In this document: positions 32,210 to 42,224 of the stretch, piece by piece
Layout: each line of letters begins with the position of its first letter
How positions within the stretch are numbered: position 1 is the first letter of the stretch
NCBI GenBank assembly: GCA_021292105.1
Contig: CM037871.1
Location: 19,960,057-20,024,056 of the forward strand
DNA: 64,000 nucleotides
Source: Anadara kagoshimensis
Taxonomy: Eukaryota > Mollusca > Bivalvia > Arcoida > Arcidae
Reading direction: 5' to 3'
Made by a program: the position numbers and the translations under genes
The notes under the pieces: generated by a model
Database searches by the model: none
The model's input: the letters and a program-made list of their open reading frames with translations, nothing else
Told to the model about the DNA's origin: nothing

Positions 32210-32770
32210 TTTTTTTATTTTATTTTATTATTATTTTTATTTCTTAATTCAATATCATTAGCGTGCGTTTTGTAATAATGATACATACTTTTAATACAAA
32301 TTATAGTTGATAAGTATTAGTCGTTTCATATTCCATGCAATGCACAGGATACGATTATTCAAAGGTCCGTAAGCTTAACCAAATACGTAGGTCGTGGAAA
32401 TTCAAATTGTTTATAAAATTTCAACTAACGTTATTTTTATTTGACATTCGTTTTACCTTAATCGTTTCTAATATTTACTTTTGAAAATAAATGTCATATT
32501 ATAAATTTTTGAATTTTCTGAATGAAAATGTATAATATGAATATTTTTTTCAGAAAATTGAAAAAAATTATAATATGACAGAAATTAAAAAACCCACTAA
32601 AAACAACAACTCCTTCTTTATAAGATACAAAATCTCACTAACCAGTTTGTAGTTTGTACATGCAGTTTGTACAAATTAATATTCTCATAAATAATACAAT
32701 TATTATACAGACAATATTGCATTTCTATGTAAAAATTATATACCGTACATCGTAGTGGACAACTGTTCAT
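32210..32770. other. intergenic, short inverted repeat only
   Basis: Near 32,470-32,585 the block AATGTCATATTATAAATTTT with TTCTGAA recurs in inverse (TTCAGAAAATTG, AATTATAATATGACA), forming an imperfect foldback of about 110 bp. Nothing else was recognised. Confidence 0.45.
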
Positions 32771-32785
32771 ATAACAATGTTACAC

Positions 32786-33063
32786 AGGGGCGGATCCAGG
32801 ATTTTTTTGAAAGGGGGGGGGGTTGAGAATTACTAGTACATCAATGCTAGGTGCGAGCGCCGAAGGCGCGAGCCTCCAGAGACGTGGGGTCTAGTAAACG
32901 CGATCCGGAACAACACACAATACAGAAATGGGTTGTTACATTAACATATGGGGGTCACATCAGTCAATAGCTCTATCTCTCTCTCAGACTCTTTCTCTCT
33001 CTCTTAAATTTTTAAAGGGGGATTGCAACCCCCGCAACCCTCCCCCCTTAAATCCGCCACTGC
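32786..33063. mobile_element. MITE with GGCGGAT ends (hAT-like)
   Basis: CAGGGGCGGATCCAGGATTT...GGGGGGG on the left and CCCCCCTTAAATCCGCCACTG on the right are inverted. CAGxGGCGGAT-type ends are common in hAT MITEs. An internal GCGAGCGCCGAAGGCGCGAGC hairpin and a CT-rich tract are present. I saw no matching 8-bp target duplication, so the superfamily is tentative. Confidence 0.65.
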
Positions 33064-33513
33064 TATATTATTAAATTGCAAAATTGTTGGTCGCTTCATA
33101 TTTCCTAAAATACTTACACAGACCACTTACTGTACATGTTACACTTTGTAAAATTAGCAATACGACATATGAAACAAGAAAATACAACCATGTAAAGACA
33201 GCGTATCTTATTATAAGTGGTGTCCAGACATTTATATCGATAAACGTTTTGTGATTGGATTTTCTTATTAGATCTACAATATCTCTGATATGATATAAAA
33301 TTCAACAATATTGCCAGTGTATGATTAATTTTACAAGACTCAGAACATATAAATCTTTCAGATTTTCTGTTTTTATGTACAAACTTAAACATTTGGACAT
33401 GCATGCTTTAAAGTGACAGTGTTATAAATTTCTGAATTTAAGGAAAAAACGCAAAATAAAATCAGAAACAAATCGCGAAATGCAAATACATGTGTTATAA
33501 TTGAACTATCGTT

Positions 33514-33695
33514 TACAGTCCAACCTGCCTTAACGACCACCTCTATATAAGGGAAACCTGCTTATAAATACCAGTAGAATTGTATCCCAATTGTTTATTA
33601 TTCATATTATTTGAACCTGTATATAAAGGCCACCTGTCCATAAAGGTCACTTTTACTTGTTCCCTTTGATGGCCTTTATAGACAGGTTTGACTGT
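33514..33695. mobile_element. MITE, AGTCCAACCTGCC family, best copy
   Basis: TACAGTCCAACCTGCCTTAACG and GGCCTTTATAGACAGGTTTGACTGTA are inverted. The interior has TTGTATCCCAATTGTTTATT and repeated TATAAAGGCCACC. Confidence 0.8.
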
Positions 33696-33872
33696 ATATA
33701 ACTCTAAACAAAGTAATTATAACGCGCTTTAGGGATTATAATTCATACGTTTTTTGTACCAAATGGACAAAAACTGCAATGGAGAATTTAAAGTCTTTTT
33801 AATGAAACCTCAATAGATGTCAATGAAGCAGTAGCAGCGGCAGCGTTATTCAACACCTCTTGATTAAGTCCG

Positions 33873-33985
33873 AACCATCTGCCTTACCGATTGGCGGGAA
33901 CCTTTTAATATCGCTTTGATAGCATGGTAGCAATATATAAAACGTTACCCGTCATCGTTAGGGCAGATCGTTCGGTCTACTCTCT
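33873..33985. mobile_element. small foldback MITE (CTGCCTTAAC family)
   Basis: CGAACCATCTGCCTTACCG on the left and GTTAGGGCAGATCGTTCGG on the right. The interior GATAGCATGGTAGCAATAT matches the copy at 30205. Confidence 0.75.
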
Positions 33986-34015
33986 AGAATATGTATTGAA
34001 TTAGACTTCGTTTAG

Positions 34016-34266
34016 CTGGCCCCGGTTTCACAATCATTCCTTAGCAACTTAACTATGATCTTGCAAATTTTCAAATCTTTATAATTATGTTAATTTTCAA
34101 GATATTCAGGAATTTAAGGTGTCATTTTTAAGATCACTTCCAGATAAAAACACATTTAATTTTGACAAAAATATTTACCAGTAGTTTCAAAAAGAGATTA
34201 CAAAAATTTGCTAAATTTAAGTTAAAGAAAATCTTAGCTAAGGAATGATTGTTAAACCGGGGCCTG
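34016..34266. mobile_element. MITE, CAGGCC(C)...TTTCACAAT family
   Basis: Second copy of the element at 14782, with GGCCCCGGTTTCACAATCATT and AATGATTGTTAAACCGGGGCC as ends and TAAGTTAAAGAAAATC inside. Confidence 0.8.
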
Positions 34267-34269
34267 ATC

Positions 34270-34925
34270 TTTAACGCTGTCCAAATAGGACGTTTTAACG
34301 AAGATTTAATCAAAATTGGATGCTAGAGGAATCTTTTATTACCGGTATTGCAGTTTAATTTCATTTAAATACTCCAGTATAACGAATTATCTGAGAAAAA
34401 TCCACACTTGTATTGAAAGTCCATGTTAATTGATAAACCATTCTTAAATAAATTGAAATTTGAGGAAATCTAACTGGATTTGTGGTTGTTGTAAGTTGAG
34501 ATGTAAAGTCTAAATTAAATGTCAAAGAGACACTTGGTGCTTGCATCTTCAGAGATATATAATTAAAAAGATATCATGTTAGAATTGAAATGTATTGTTT
34601 TGGCATCAGGGATGATTTGTTCGAAACATGATTATTAATCAATTGATTAGTCAAAATTAAAATAATGCATAATTTCAAATTTGCTGTTAAATTAATGTTG
34701 AAAATGTCATTAGTGAAAATATTTTCATCAAATTTAGGCACATGGCCATCAATCTGTGGATTTAGTATTGGTATGTTGCTTTTTATTGATATTTTAAATC
34801 TGTGTTAATCAGTACTGATTAAGCTAATTGGGTCCAGATTGTGAAAAAAAACCCAGAAAACTCTCTGGGTCGATAATAGAGTTTAATTTGTTCCAGTTGG
34901 ATTGATTGATTGGTTAAATGGAATT
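34270..34925. other. intergenic, nothing supported
   Basis: AT-rich, no repeat family or exon recognised. Confidence 0.35.
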
Positions 34926-34929
34926 CTAC

Positions 34930-35155
34930 GTCACTGATTTTATACATTAATATGGAGACGTCACCAGCTATAGGTAAAGTGGCAGGGAGTTTTTGAAGGT
35001 CTTTTCCGAAGAGAAACTCGTGACTTTCATTTCTAAATGGCGAAAGAACAATAACTAACTGTTTCCAAGGCTTGATCAGACCCGACCAAGGTTCAAATCC
35101 ATAAGCTCTCTCGTAAGGAGCAAACACATTACAAATTGAGCTACATGTATATTTC
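34930..35155 (-). repeat. SINE family A, old diverged copy
   Basis: Shows GGAGACGTCACCAGCTATAGG, CTCGTGACTTTCATTTC, GATCAGACCCGACCAAGGTTC and AATTGAGCTACATG, in minus-strand family A order. It is clearly older than the copies at 13655 and 26810. Confidence 0.6.
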
Positions 35156-35230
35156 ACCTTTACTCGTATCAGAAAGACGTCGCCCTAGATACATTTTTAC
35201 TTTGCATTGCGCTCAGAACAATGTGCAGTG

Positions 35231-35505
35231 TTACGCCACATAGCGGTGTTGTCGCATAAACGTGTTCCAACACGTCTATGCGGGGAATTTCAACGCATAA
35301 AGAGAACGCTTTTATTCGGCAAAAAGGCTTCCTTCAGCCGCATAAAGAACGATACCATAATATCCTTCACTATCATCACCTATACCTCCATCATCATTAC
35401 CAGCTTCACTAAAACACTACTATCAGCATTATCATCGTGACGATGATATGATGATGATTATCATTATACTAATATCTCCCCGTCCTCAGGGGTGAGGGGG
35501 TATAG

Positions 35506-35584
<79 letters not shown>

Positions 35585-35884
35585 TCGGTTTTCGAAACTT
35601 AGTCAGTTGATTAATTACGGTGGGGAGTAGTATGGGATTGCCGCCACCACCACGTCATCATCAATATCACCACCACCATTTTTATCGAGATATAAAAACT
35701 TTTTAAGATTCGTTTAAATAAGTCTTCTTTATGCGTCAAAAAGGCACCCTTCCGCCGCATATAAGCAACACATCTTTATGCGTTGAATGCCGCCGCATAA
35801 ACGTGACCGACCTCTTTATGCGTTGGAATTCCCCACATAGACGTGTTGGAAGCGTTTATGCGGCAACACCGCTATGTGGCGTAA
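35231..35884. mobile_element. 654-bp foldback element with hairpin-bearing terminal repeats
   Basis: Left TTACGCCACATAGCGGTGTT continuing about 75 bp, and its inverse ending AACACCGCTATGTGGCGTAA. The 5-bp CAGTG directly abuts both ends (35226-35230 and 35885-35889), a likely target duplication. Each terminal repeat itself folds: CGCATAAACGTGTT faces AACACGTCTATGCG. The middle contains a TCAT-rich stretch, the end of another repeat (CCCCGTCCTCAGGGG) and a (TC)n(TG)n tract. No protein was found. Confidence 0.82.
35462..35582 (+). repeat. 3' end of a CCCCTGAGG element plus (TC)n(TG)n microsatellite
   Basis: TACTAATATCTCCCCGTCCT + CAGGGGTGAGGGGGTATAGTA is a hairpin closely similar to 62,148-62,192. 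It is followed directly by a long TC run and a TG run. It is nested inside the foldback element 35231-35884. Confidence 0.7.
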
Positions 35885-35899
35885 CAGTGCAGTGAGTGG

Positions 35900-36553
35900 T
35901 ATATACGCGATGTCAAATTCTAATTCATAAAAATGGCCGTATGTACATGTACAGATACAAAATTACATGTAAATAGAATTTTGGGTCTTCTACATGAACA
36001 TGTATGAGACATATACGAAGCGGCATATTTATCAGGGATAATTAAATTTAACTTGTGGCATTGTACATAACATTTTTAAACGTATACATATAAGAAATTA
36101 TAACTTTTTCAAAATTCATGTAAAATTACGTTTTATTTTTCTAATGGTATTGTATGAACTCTGATTTATTGTTTATGACTCAATTATTTTTCTTTGAAAC
36201 GTGTAATAAACAGAAACTGTCGGCATCAAAAATTAGGATTGCATCCAAGATGTCTTTCAAAATGAGAATCAGCTTTTGGATATTTTTACATAAAACATGC
36301 ATAAAAATAATTTTTAATAATGAAAGCAGTTTTCATCTTTTTCCAACGATTGTAAGAAATTTTTGCCATTAATTTTGATAATTTTATGGTAAACTTGAAA
36401 TGACAGCCCAAAAAGTTTATGTCAATTTTTATGTTAGGATATTAAAAAACCTGAAATTTACCATTTTGACGGCCATCTCAGTGGAAAAAAAACCAAATTA
36501 ATACCAGAGTTTCTGCTTTTTCATCTACAAAAGAAGTAGATTTAGTCATAAGG

Positions 36554-36555
<2 letters not shown>
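35900..36555. other. intergenic, nothing supported
   Basis: AT-rich; one 72-codon frame (36154-36372) with no recognisable content. Confidence 0.35.
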
Positions 36556-36616
<61 letters not shown>

Positions 36617-36637
36617 GCACACACACACACACACACG

Positions 36638-36674
<37 letters not shown>
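36556..36674 (+). repeat. (CA)n(CG)n(CA)n(GA)n compound microsatellite
   Basis: ACAC run, then GCGCGC, then ACAC, then a GAGAGA purine tract, about 118 bp. Confidence 0.95.
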
Positions 36675-36679
36675 CATTT

Positions 36680-37180
36680 ATCTGTCGGACTACAAAACTC
36701 TACACACTTTACAATGTATATATTTTTCTTCCATGTTTACCACACATTTTACCGAGGAGTCCTAAAATCCTAATTTTGTGATCGAACAATCGTAAAATCC
36801 ATGTTTTATATTTTCAATCGCATGTTTTAGAAAATTAAACATAACCTTTATTTTAAAAGTAGTTCAGCTCAGCTCATCGATTGTTTAATTTAATTTTCCA
36901 TTTGACACTTCTAATGCAAACAAACATTCGATAAACCACAGGGATATTCGTCCTATTTATTGAAAATTGAAGCCAATATATATCGATTACTAGTATTAGT
37001 TTGTAATACTACTCTAAAGTTCAAATTTCACATGACCATTTTAACATATTAAAAATATTGATTTGAAAAAAGAAGTTGATTGCCTTCAAAAGATCATATA
37101 GACTATAAGACAAAAGCCTGAAATGATGACGTTTCGGTTCGGAAATGCTGAGGCATTTGTTCTGACAAGTTGAGAATAGG
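36680..37180. other. intergenic, nothing supported
   Basis: AT-rich sequence with no family or exon recognised. Confidence 0.3.
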
Positions 37181-37187
37181 TTCTGTT

Positions 37188-37625
37188 TTTTTATCATCCA
37201 AGAATTAACCGCCTCAGTATAAGCTTGTTCCCACTACAGAGACTTCGTACAACGAAGCAGGCTGCTTGCAAATAAATTGTTGACACATGGATATTGCAAG
37301 ACTAGGCTTATCAAGGCCCTCAAAAAGTTTTATGGCCGTCAACACAGTATTGTTGATAAGTTTGATGTCTCTGTGTCCAGGATTGCCATGGGTATATTTG
37401 ACGTCAAATAGTTCCATATTCCTTTCACACAATTTTGATAACACACGTGGCGGGTGTATCTAGCTAAACAGGAGGTGTTTACTCTTCCGAAACTCCCCGC
37501 CTCACTTCCCTGGTGGAAGTTCAAGTGTCTTTCCTGACTTGTCAGTTCCAAGGTTTTTACTTTGCTTCTGGATTGTGATTCGGATTTGTTTTTTATTACA
37601 AGTGAAATAATGTTGACTGAGGCGT
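37188..37625 (+). mobile_element. Penelope-like retroelement fossil, 3' fragment
   Basis: The plus strand shows the C-terminal part of a reverse-transcriptase polyprotein (IKALKKFYGR, then IVDKFDVSVSRIA) followed by the family's 3' region with CTTCCTGGTGGAAGTTC-like and TTTACTTTGCTTCTGGATTG blocks. It is broken and heavily 5'-truncated. Related fragments occur at 38738, 42225, 43262, 47955, 48355, 57530, 62263 and 63360. The Penelope-like assignment rests on remembered motif patterns. Confidence 0.6.
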
Positions 37626-37701
37626 ACAACTTAATACTGCACTCTTTTTGTATTGCTTTCCTGGTTCTTTGGTCGTTCTTTCAACTACACCTTTCTACAA
37701 T

Positions 37702-37935
37702 ATACAGACCTACCTATCAAAAGTTTAACCTTTAACACTGAGATAGCGAAAAGGTATCGAAGCTTGCCTTACAAGTGCTAGTGGCAAAGATATGAACGAA
37801 AAACTGTGGAAAGATAGATAGTGCTCAGCTGCCGAAAATTTGTCGAGAAATACATCTAGCTAACGAGGGTCCGAGATGTGCAACCGATTTGGTAGTAAAT
37901 TGTTATCTTTGTGTTAAACTTTCGACAGGCCTGTT
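37702..37935. mobile_element. MITE, GTACAGACCTGTCG family
   Basis: TACAGACCTACC...AAAGTTTAACC and GTGTTAAACTTTCGACAGGCC ends, with TCGAGAAATACATCTAGCTAACGAG inside. Confidence 0.72.
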
Positions 37936-38233
37936 GTTTTATGCTGGTGTGAAGCTAGCCCGCAATTCCAGCCCGCAATTTAAAAAAAAATCATCAAGCG
38001 CGCAATTCGATTTTATTTAAATACGGTTAGTCCTAATATCATTTTATTAATAAATATCAAACAAATAGGGCGACCTGGTATTACACACAACTTTTTATAA
38101 AGACCACCTGTATATTAAGACCACAGCAACGTTGTTTCTAAGTGTGAATACGAAATTACGCATAGGGCGTAAAATGCGTTTCCCCATTTAAGGCTTTTAA
38201 CCATAGGTATACCTATCCAATATATGATAGATA

Positions 38234-38443
38234 CGGTACAGACCTGTCGAAAGTTTAACAACAGTGAGCTAACAAAAATAGCCAAAACTCGATTGCCTGG
38301 TGGTCGAGATATGAATAGATAGTGGTCTAAAAGCTGTGAATGATAGATAGTAGCTGCCGAATATGTGTCGAGGTAACGGGATAAGCTACCGATTCGGCAC
38401 AAATTTGTCAGGCTAATGCTTAACTTTCGACAGGTCTGTACTT
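38234..38443. mobile_element. MITE, GTACAGACCTGTCG family, good copy
   Basis: GGTACAGACCTGTCGAAAG + TTTAACA and TTAACTTTCGACAGG + TCTGTACT ends, about 210 bp. Confidence 0.8.
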
Positions 38444-38737
38444 TATTTGTCGTGACAAAACTCAATCACTTGATTTACGAATATAGACGTAACCTAGGTT
38501 GATCCATTATCCTACAGTTACTTAGTGTCATAATGATCGGAAATTATTTCTCAAAATTCCCGGGACTTAAAACATTAAATATCTGTATATATACTTACCC
38601 TTAAAACAACTGTAATAATTAATTAGCGTAATGGATTGGTTATGAGTTTTGTCATAATCTGTTAACGAAAAAGGTTTGAACCAGAGTTGCATGTTACTGG
38701 AAAGTTACTAATAAAAAAAACAAATATATACTAATCC

Positions 38738-38860
38738 ATGTCCAAATCACAATCTAGAAGCAATGTAAAAAACTTTCAAATTGACAAGTTGGATTAAACA
38801 TGGGAAATCCCACCAAGGAAATGAGGCCGGGTGCTCCGAAAGGGTAAGGGTAAAAAGAAA
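38738..38860 (-). mobile_element. Penelope-like fossil, 3' terminal fragment
   Basis: TACTAATCCATGTCC, AATCACAATCTAGAAGCAA, GGAAATGAGGCCGGGTGCTCC match the 3' region seen at 42,225. Only this short terminal piece is present. Confidence 0.6.
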
Positions 38861-38879
38861 CATACATGTATATTAATTA

Positions 38880-39140
38880 TAACTAGAGCAGTCTCTTGAG
38901 AGACAAATGTCCCCGTTCTCATTGTGACATCGCTGAGACAAATCTAACACTTGACCTTTTTAAATTACTCTGACCTTTAGTCTTGATCTCTGCACCTAGT
39001 TTTAGTATGCAATAAATCGTCTCATTTGGGTTTTTTCGTTTGTGTAAAGTTTGATTATAATCTATTCAGAGGTGTGGAACTTATAAAGCGGGTACAATAT
39101 TTAGATCTACGAACCGACGGACCAGACAATTCATATATAT
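38880..39140 (+). repeat. interspersed repeat, GTCTCTTGAGAG family
   Basis: AACTAGAGCAGTCTCTTGAG + AGACAAATG start, with GACCTTTAGTCTTGATC inside and AATTCATATATATACC near the end. GTCTCTTGAGAGAC is a perfect palindrome. Confidence 0.55.
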
Positions 39141-39217
39141 ACCTCCTTAAGTTCTGAAGTTACGTTGATATGCGAGTACTTAGTAACTTCACTTGCTGTT
39201 TTTGCTATATTCACACA

Positions 39218-39260
39218 AACACACACACACCACACACACACACACACCCACACACCCGCG
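39218..39260 (+). repeat. (CA)n microsatellite
   Basis: Interrupted CA run with CCCACACACCCGCGCG at its end. Confidence 0.9.
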
Positions 39261-39940
39261 CGATTGAATTATGACTTCCGGGAATGGGGAAGTTTTATCT
39301 GTCCCACTGTTCATATATCTTATACCTATAAAATACTATAAAAGTTATAACAAACATTTTATGATTCACGTAGATTACGTAGACTTTTTTCAATCACTTT
39401 TTATTGCAAATATAACAGATGAAAAATGTGCATAATTGCTTTAAAATTGACATCAATTAATAATTTCCAGAACTTAATGTAATAAAATTGTACTGTTTAT
39501 TTTGATAAAGTTATGATTTTTTTGTATTAAATTCGATTAAATGAATATTATATCTGTTTAATAGTGATACCAAATCAAAAATCAATGTTAATTTCAGGCA
39601 TTTTATTTTAAAAAAATCATTAAATTAGTCTGAAATTGTTTCTGTGGTCTTGTGTGTTTATAAAACTACAAGGTTTTTTGCCTTTTTTACTGACCTTTTT
39701 TTCTTCTTTTATTTCAATTTATATACACACATGTCAAATACTATTGTTACAAACTACTGCAAGTAACAAACATACCGGTTTATGCTACCATCAAAACACA
39801 AAAGCAAAGTAATGACAACTGGAAACTTAAGTTACAAACGTTCACTTTAAATTTAATCACTTGTATTCGCCATGTATGAAATCAAAAATGTAAGGCACAA
39901 TAAACTATTTGACGTCATATATATACCAGTTTTAATTTTA
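39260..39940. other. intergenic, nothing supported
   Basis: AT-rich; possibly the remainder of the retroelement that carried the ribozyme at 39,944, but no coding patch was recognised. Confidence 0.3.
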
Positions 39941-39943
39941 CAC

Positions 39944-39985
39944 CACTAGACGACCGTTTCGGAATACAATTCCTCATCAGTAGTG
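39944..39985 (-). ncRNA. hammerhead ribozyme, type I, short stem III
   Basis: On the minus strand the 42 nt read CACTA - CTGATGA - GGAAT TGT ATTCC - GAAAC - GGTC - GTC - TAGTG. This gives stem I (CACTA with TAGTG, 5 bp), the invariant CUGAUGA box, stem II (5 bp, 3-nt loop), the invariant GAAA box, a 2-bp stem III (AC with GU) closed by a GGUC loop, and the GUC cleavage triplet. All core positions of a hammerhead are present. Minimal forms with a tiny stem III are known from Penelope-like retroelements, whose fragments lie nearby. Predicted self-cleavage is after the C at 39949 (minus sense). Confidence 0.85.
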
Positions 39986-39989
39986 CTTG

Positions 39990-40640
39990 GACCAAAATTA
40001 GGAAATCAAACTATTTATCAAGATGTTGAAAAGATTACCAAAGAAGCTAAGGAAATACTTTGCATGAGGAAGTATACCTTAGTTTTTGAGAAATTTTAAA
40101 TAACTAGCAGCAAATTTAGACAATGGTATAAACGTTTAATTGGTCTTGATGAACCAGTTCTTGCTTTCAATATATAACAGAGGTTTTCAAAATCCCTGCT
40201 TTATAATTATACACTAAGCTAGAAACTTAATGTCATGTACAAGTAGTTGAGAGCATTTTCCAAAATGGTCAAACGGCTATTTAGATTAACATCATCAATA
40301 ACATAGATGGTAACGTTTTATTATTCTTGATTAGATACATATGTATGATAAAGCATCAAGTTATTTCAGAATCACCATATTTAATACATCTATAGTGTAA
40401 AGATTGACCGTGACGGCACCTTTGTTGTTTTTTCTGTGATTTTCGTCAGAGATAAGGTAATAATGAGAGTCTGTGTTATCAATTGTTCCTAACGGGTTCA
40501 ATGACCGGTACCGTTTATAATCATGTAATTGCGTGGTATCCTGTTCAACAGTAATGAACTATACGCTATGCTTAAAATATCACAAAATTGCGACGTGGTT
40601 TAAAAAAAGCTTAAAGAGCATAAAACACACTTATAATTAC
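39990..40640. other. region flanking the ribozyme, nothing supported
   Basis: Unique-looking AT-rich DNA. It may be part of the ribozyme-bearing element, but no repeat boundary or coding motif could be placed. Confidence 0.3.
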
Positions 40641-40642
40641 AG

Positions 40643-41628
40643 AGGTACAGTGCTGTCTGAAGTTTAGCATAGGATTTGACTCTCTTAACCATGAATCGTT
40701 AGAGTGCTCGCTCCGTAAATGGGAGGTCGTGGGATCGAACCTCGAACGGGTCTGTCGAACCTCGACCGGGTCTGACCTAAGACCTAAAAGTGGGTAGTGA
40801 CTGATCTTTCGGCATTACGAAATGAAAGTCATAGTTCTTCCGGATGGGAACTTAGAATAAACGAGGTCCCGTGTCTTGGTAGGCTTGGCACGATAAAGAA
40901 ATTCATTTCTTTACGTTCTATGAATATTAATTTTAAATTTACTTTCGGAGCTTATTCGTTTTTATCGTGTACGAAGATTTTCACTTGTGATTGAATATTT
41001 TCACGGGTGGTTGATTCCGTGTTGTATATTACTGCACGCTTTTCTGGGTAGGGTATATAAGTAACACGCGTGTTTTTAAGTTATTCGAACCAGATGCAAG
41101 CTGAGAGTATGTCTCACTCTGATTCAGATAGGGAATCCAGGCGTGGAAAAAGGGGGCAAAAACCCACCATGCTCTTTCCCCTTTATTTTTTTCCCTTGTA
41201 CTCTATATGTACCATGCTTTAAATATTAAACAAATGTTTCTTTGATATTATATAATCATGTTTGTGGATATATAAATATATAAAGAGCTTGCAACTAGGC
41301 ATCCTATTTTAATTGTTTGTGTTTTATTTGCATAGTTAGTCAAGAAAATATTTATTTTCGGAGGAACAGAGAAAATAACCCTGCTGTATAATTCCATCAG
41401 CGCTACACACAGGAAAAAGTTCTGCACTTTCGCCTATAGTTGGCGACGTCTCGATATAAGTGCAACATTCTTGACTGGGACGTTATACCCCATTACTCAA
41501 ATCACTCAAAATCTACCGAGAGGTAGAAAGCAACTACCAAAAAGCTGACGCTGGGGTCTGATGAATTGTCGATCGGCGACAATTCGTTGGCTCAGTGTTG
41601 AATTTTCGACAGGTCTGTACCGTTAACG
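40643..41628. mobile_element. MITE (GTACAGACCTGTCG family) split by a SINE
   Basis: The left end GGTACAGTGCTGTCTGAAG + TTTAGCAT and the right end TTGAATTTTCGACAGG + TCTGTACC lie almost 1 kb apart, against about 210 bp in intact copies. The excess is a family A SINE that itself carries an insert. Confidence 0.65.
40690..41512 (+). repeat. SINE family A, interrupted by a 465-bp insert
   Basis: The 5' part (AGAGTGCTCGCTCCGTAAAT ... GGCTTGGCACGATAAAGAA, to about 40,905) and the 3' part (ACCCTGCTGTATAATTCC ... TTGACTGGGACG, from about 41,373) are adjacent in other copies. The sequence between them is unrelated AT-rich DNA of unknown origin. The head contains a short local duplication (TCGAACCTCGA.CGGGTCTG twice). 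Confidence 0.75.
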
Positions 41629-41883
41629 TTCCTGGCACCGTTAAAAAGTTATACTATAAACTATCATACTTCCTTTCAGTTTTTTCTTCTTATCATTGAT
41701 ACATTTTGATGATAAAATGGTGATTTTAAAATATAAATTCATCATGTTATCCTCCCACTTAATGTAACCTGTTTTGTCTGCGATATAATATTTTGATAAC
41801 CCTTGAGAAAAAATATACTTTTTCGATTTCTAAGTGTTAAAAGTTTTTAGAAAAGAATTATGTTGGCTATGAGGACTGTAAAT

Positions 41884-42192
41884 GTATGGAAACGTATTAG
41901 TATCACCCTAGAATTTTTTTATCTCTTACGTAAGAGTTAATTTTCTTTTACGTAAGACTTATTAACTCTGTCATGTGCTACTTTTGACTTATATTATTTC
42001 ATAAAAAATCAAAAGTAGCACATGACAACTCCTACGTAAGCCTTAGTATCTCTTACGTACGACTTATTAACTCCTATATAGCAGATACTAAGTCTTACGT
42101 AGGAGGTACTAACTCCTACGTAGGAGTATAAGTCTTACGTAGGAGATGCAAGAGATAAAAAAAATCTAAGGTGATACTAATACGCTTCCATA
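41884..42192. mobile_element. foldback MITE with repeated TACGTA palindromes
   Basis: Ends GTATGGAAACGTATTAGTAT + CACC and the inverse GGTGATACTAATACGCTTCC + ATA, then ATCTCTTACGTA-type arms. Seven or more CTTACGTAAG/CCTACGTAGG-like palindromes sit inside. A separate 59-bp foldback element is inserted at 41969-42027. Without it the element is about 246 bp. Confidence 0.8.
41969..42027. mobile_element. 59-bp foldback micro-element, copy 1
   Basis: TGTCATGTGCTACTTTTGA and its exact inverse TCAAAAGTAGCACATGACA (19-bp perfect terminal repeats) enclose a 21-bp AT-rich centre. ACTC flanks both sides (41965-41968 and 42028-42031) as a perfect 4-bp target duplication. The host is a MITE. A second copy of identical length is at 48431. 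Confidence 0.85.
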
Positions 42193-42224
42193 TCAATGCT
42201 CCAACAACAGTTATTTACATAATC

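Noticed and set aside
42005-42110. TACGTA palindrome series as a hormone or bHLH/PAS enhancer
   Set aside because: The series is confined between MITE terminal repeats; element structure explains it better than a host enhancer.
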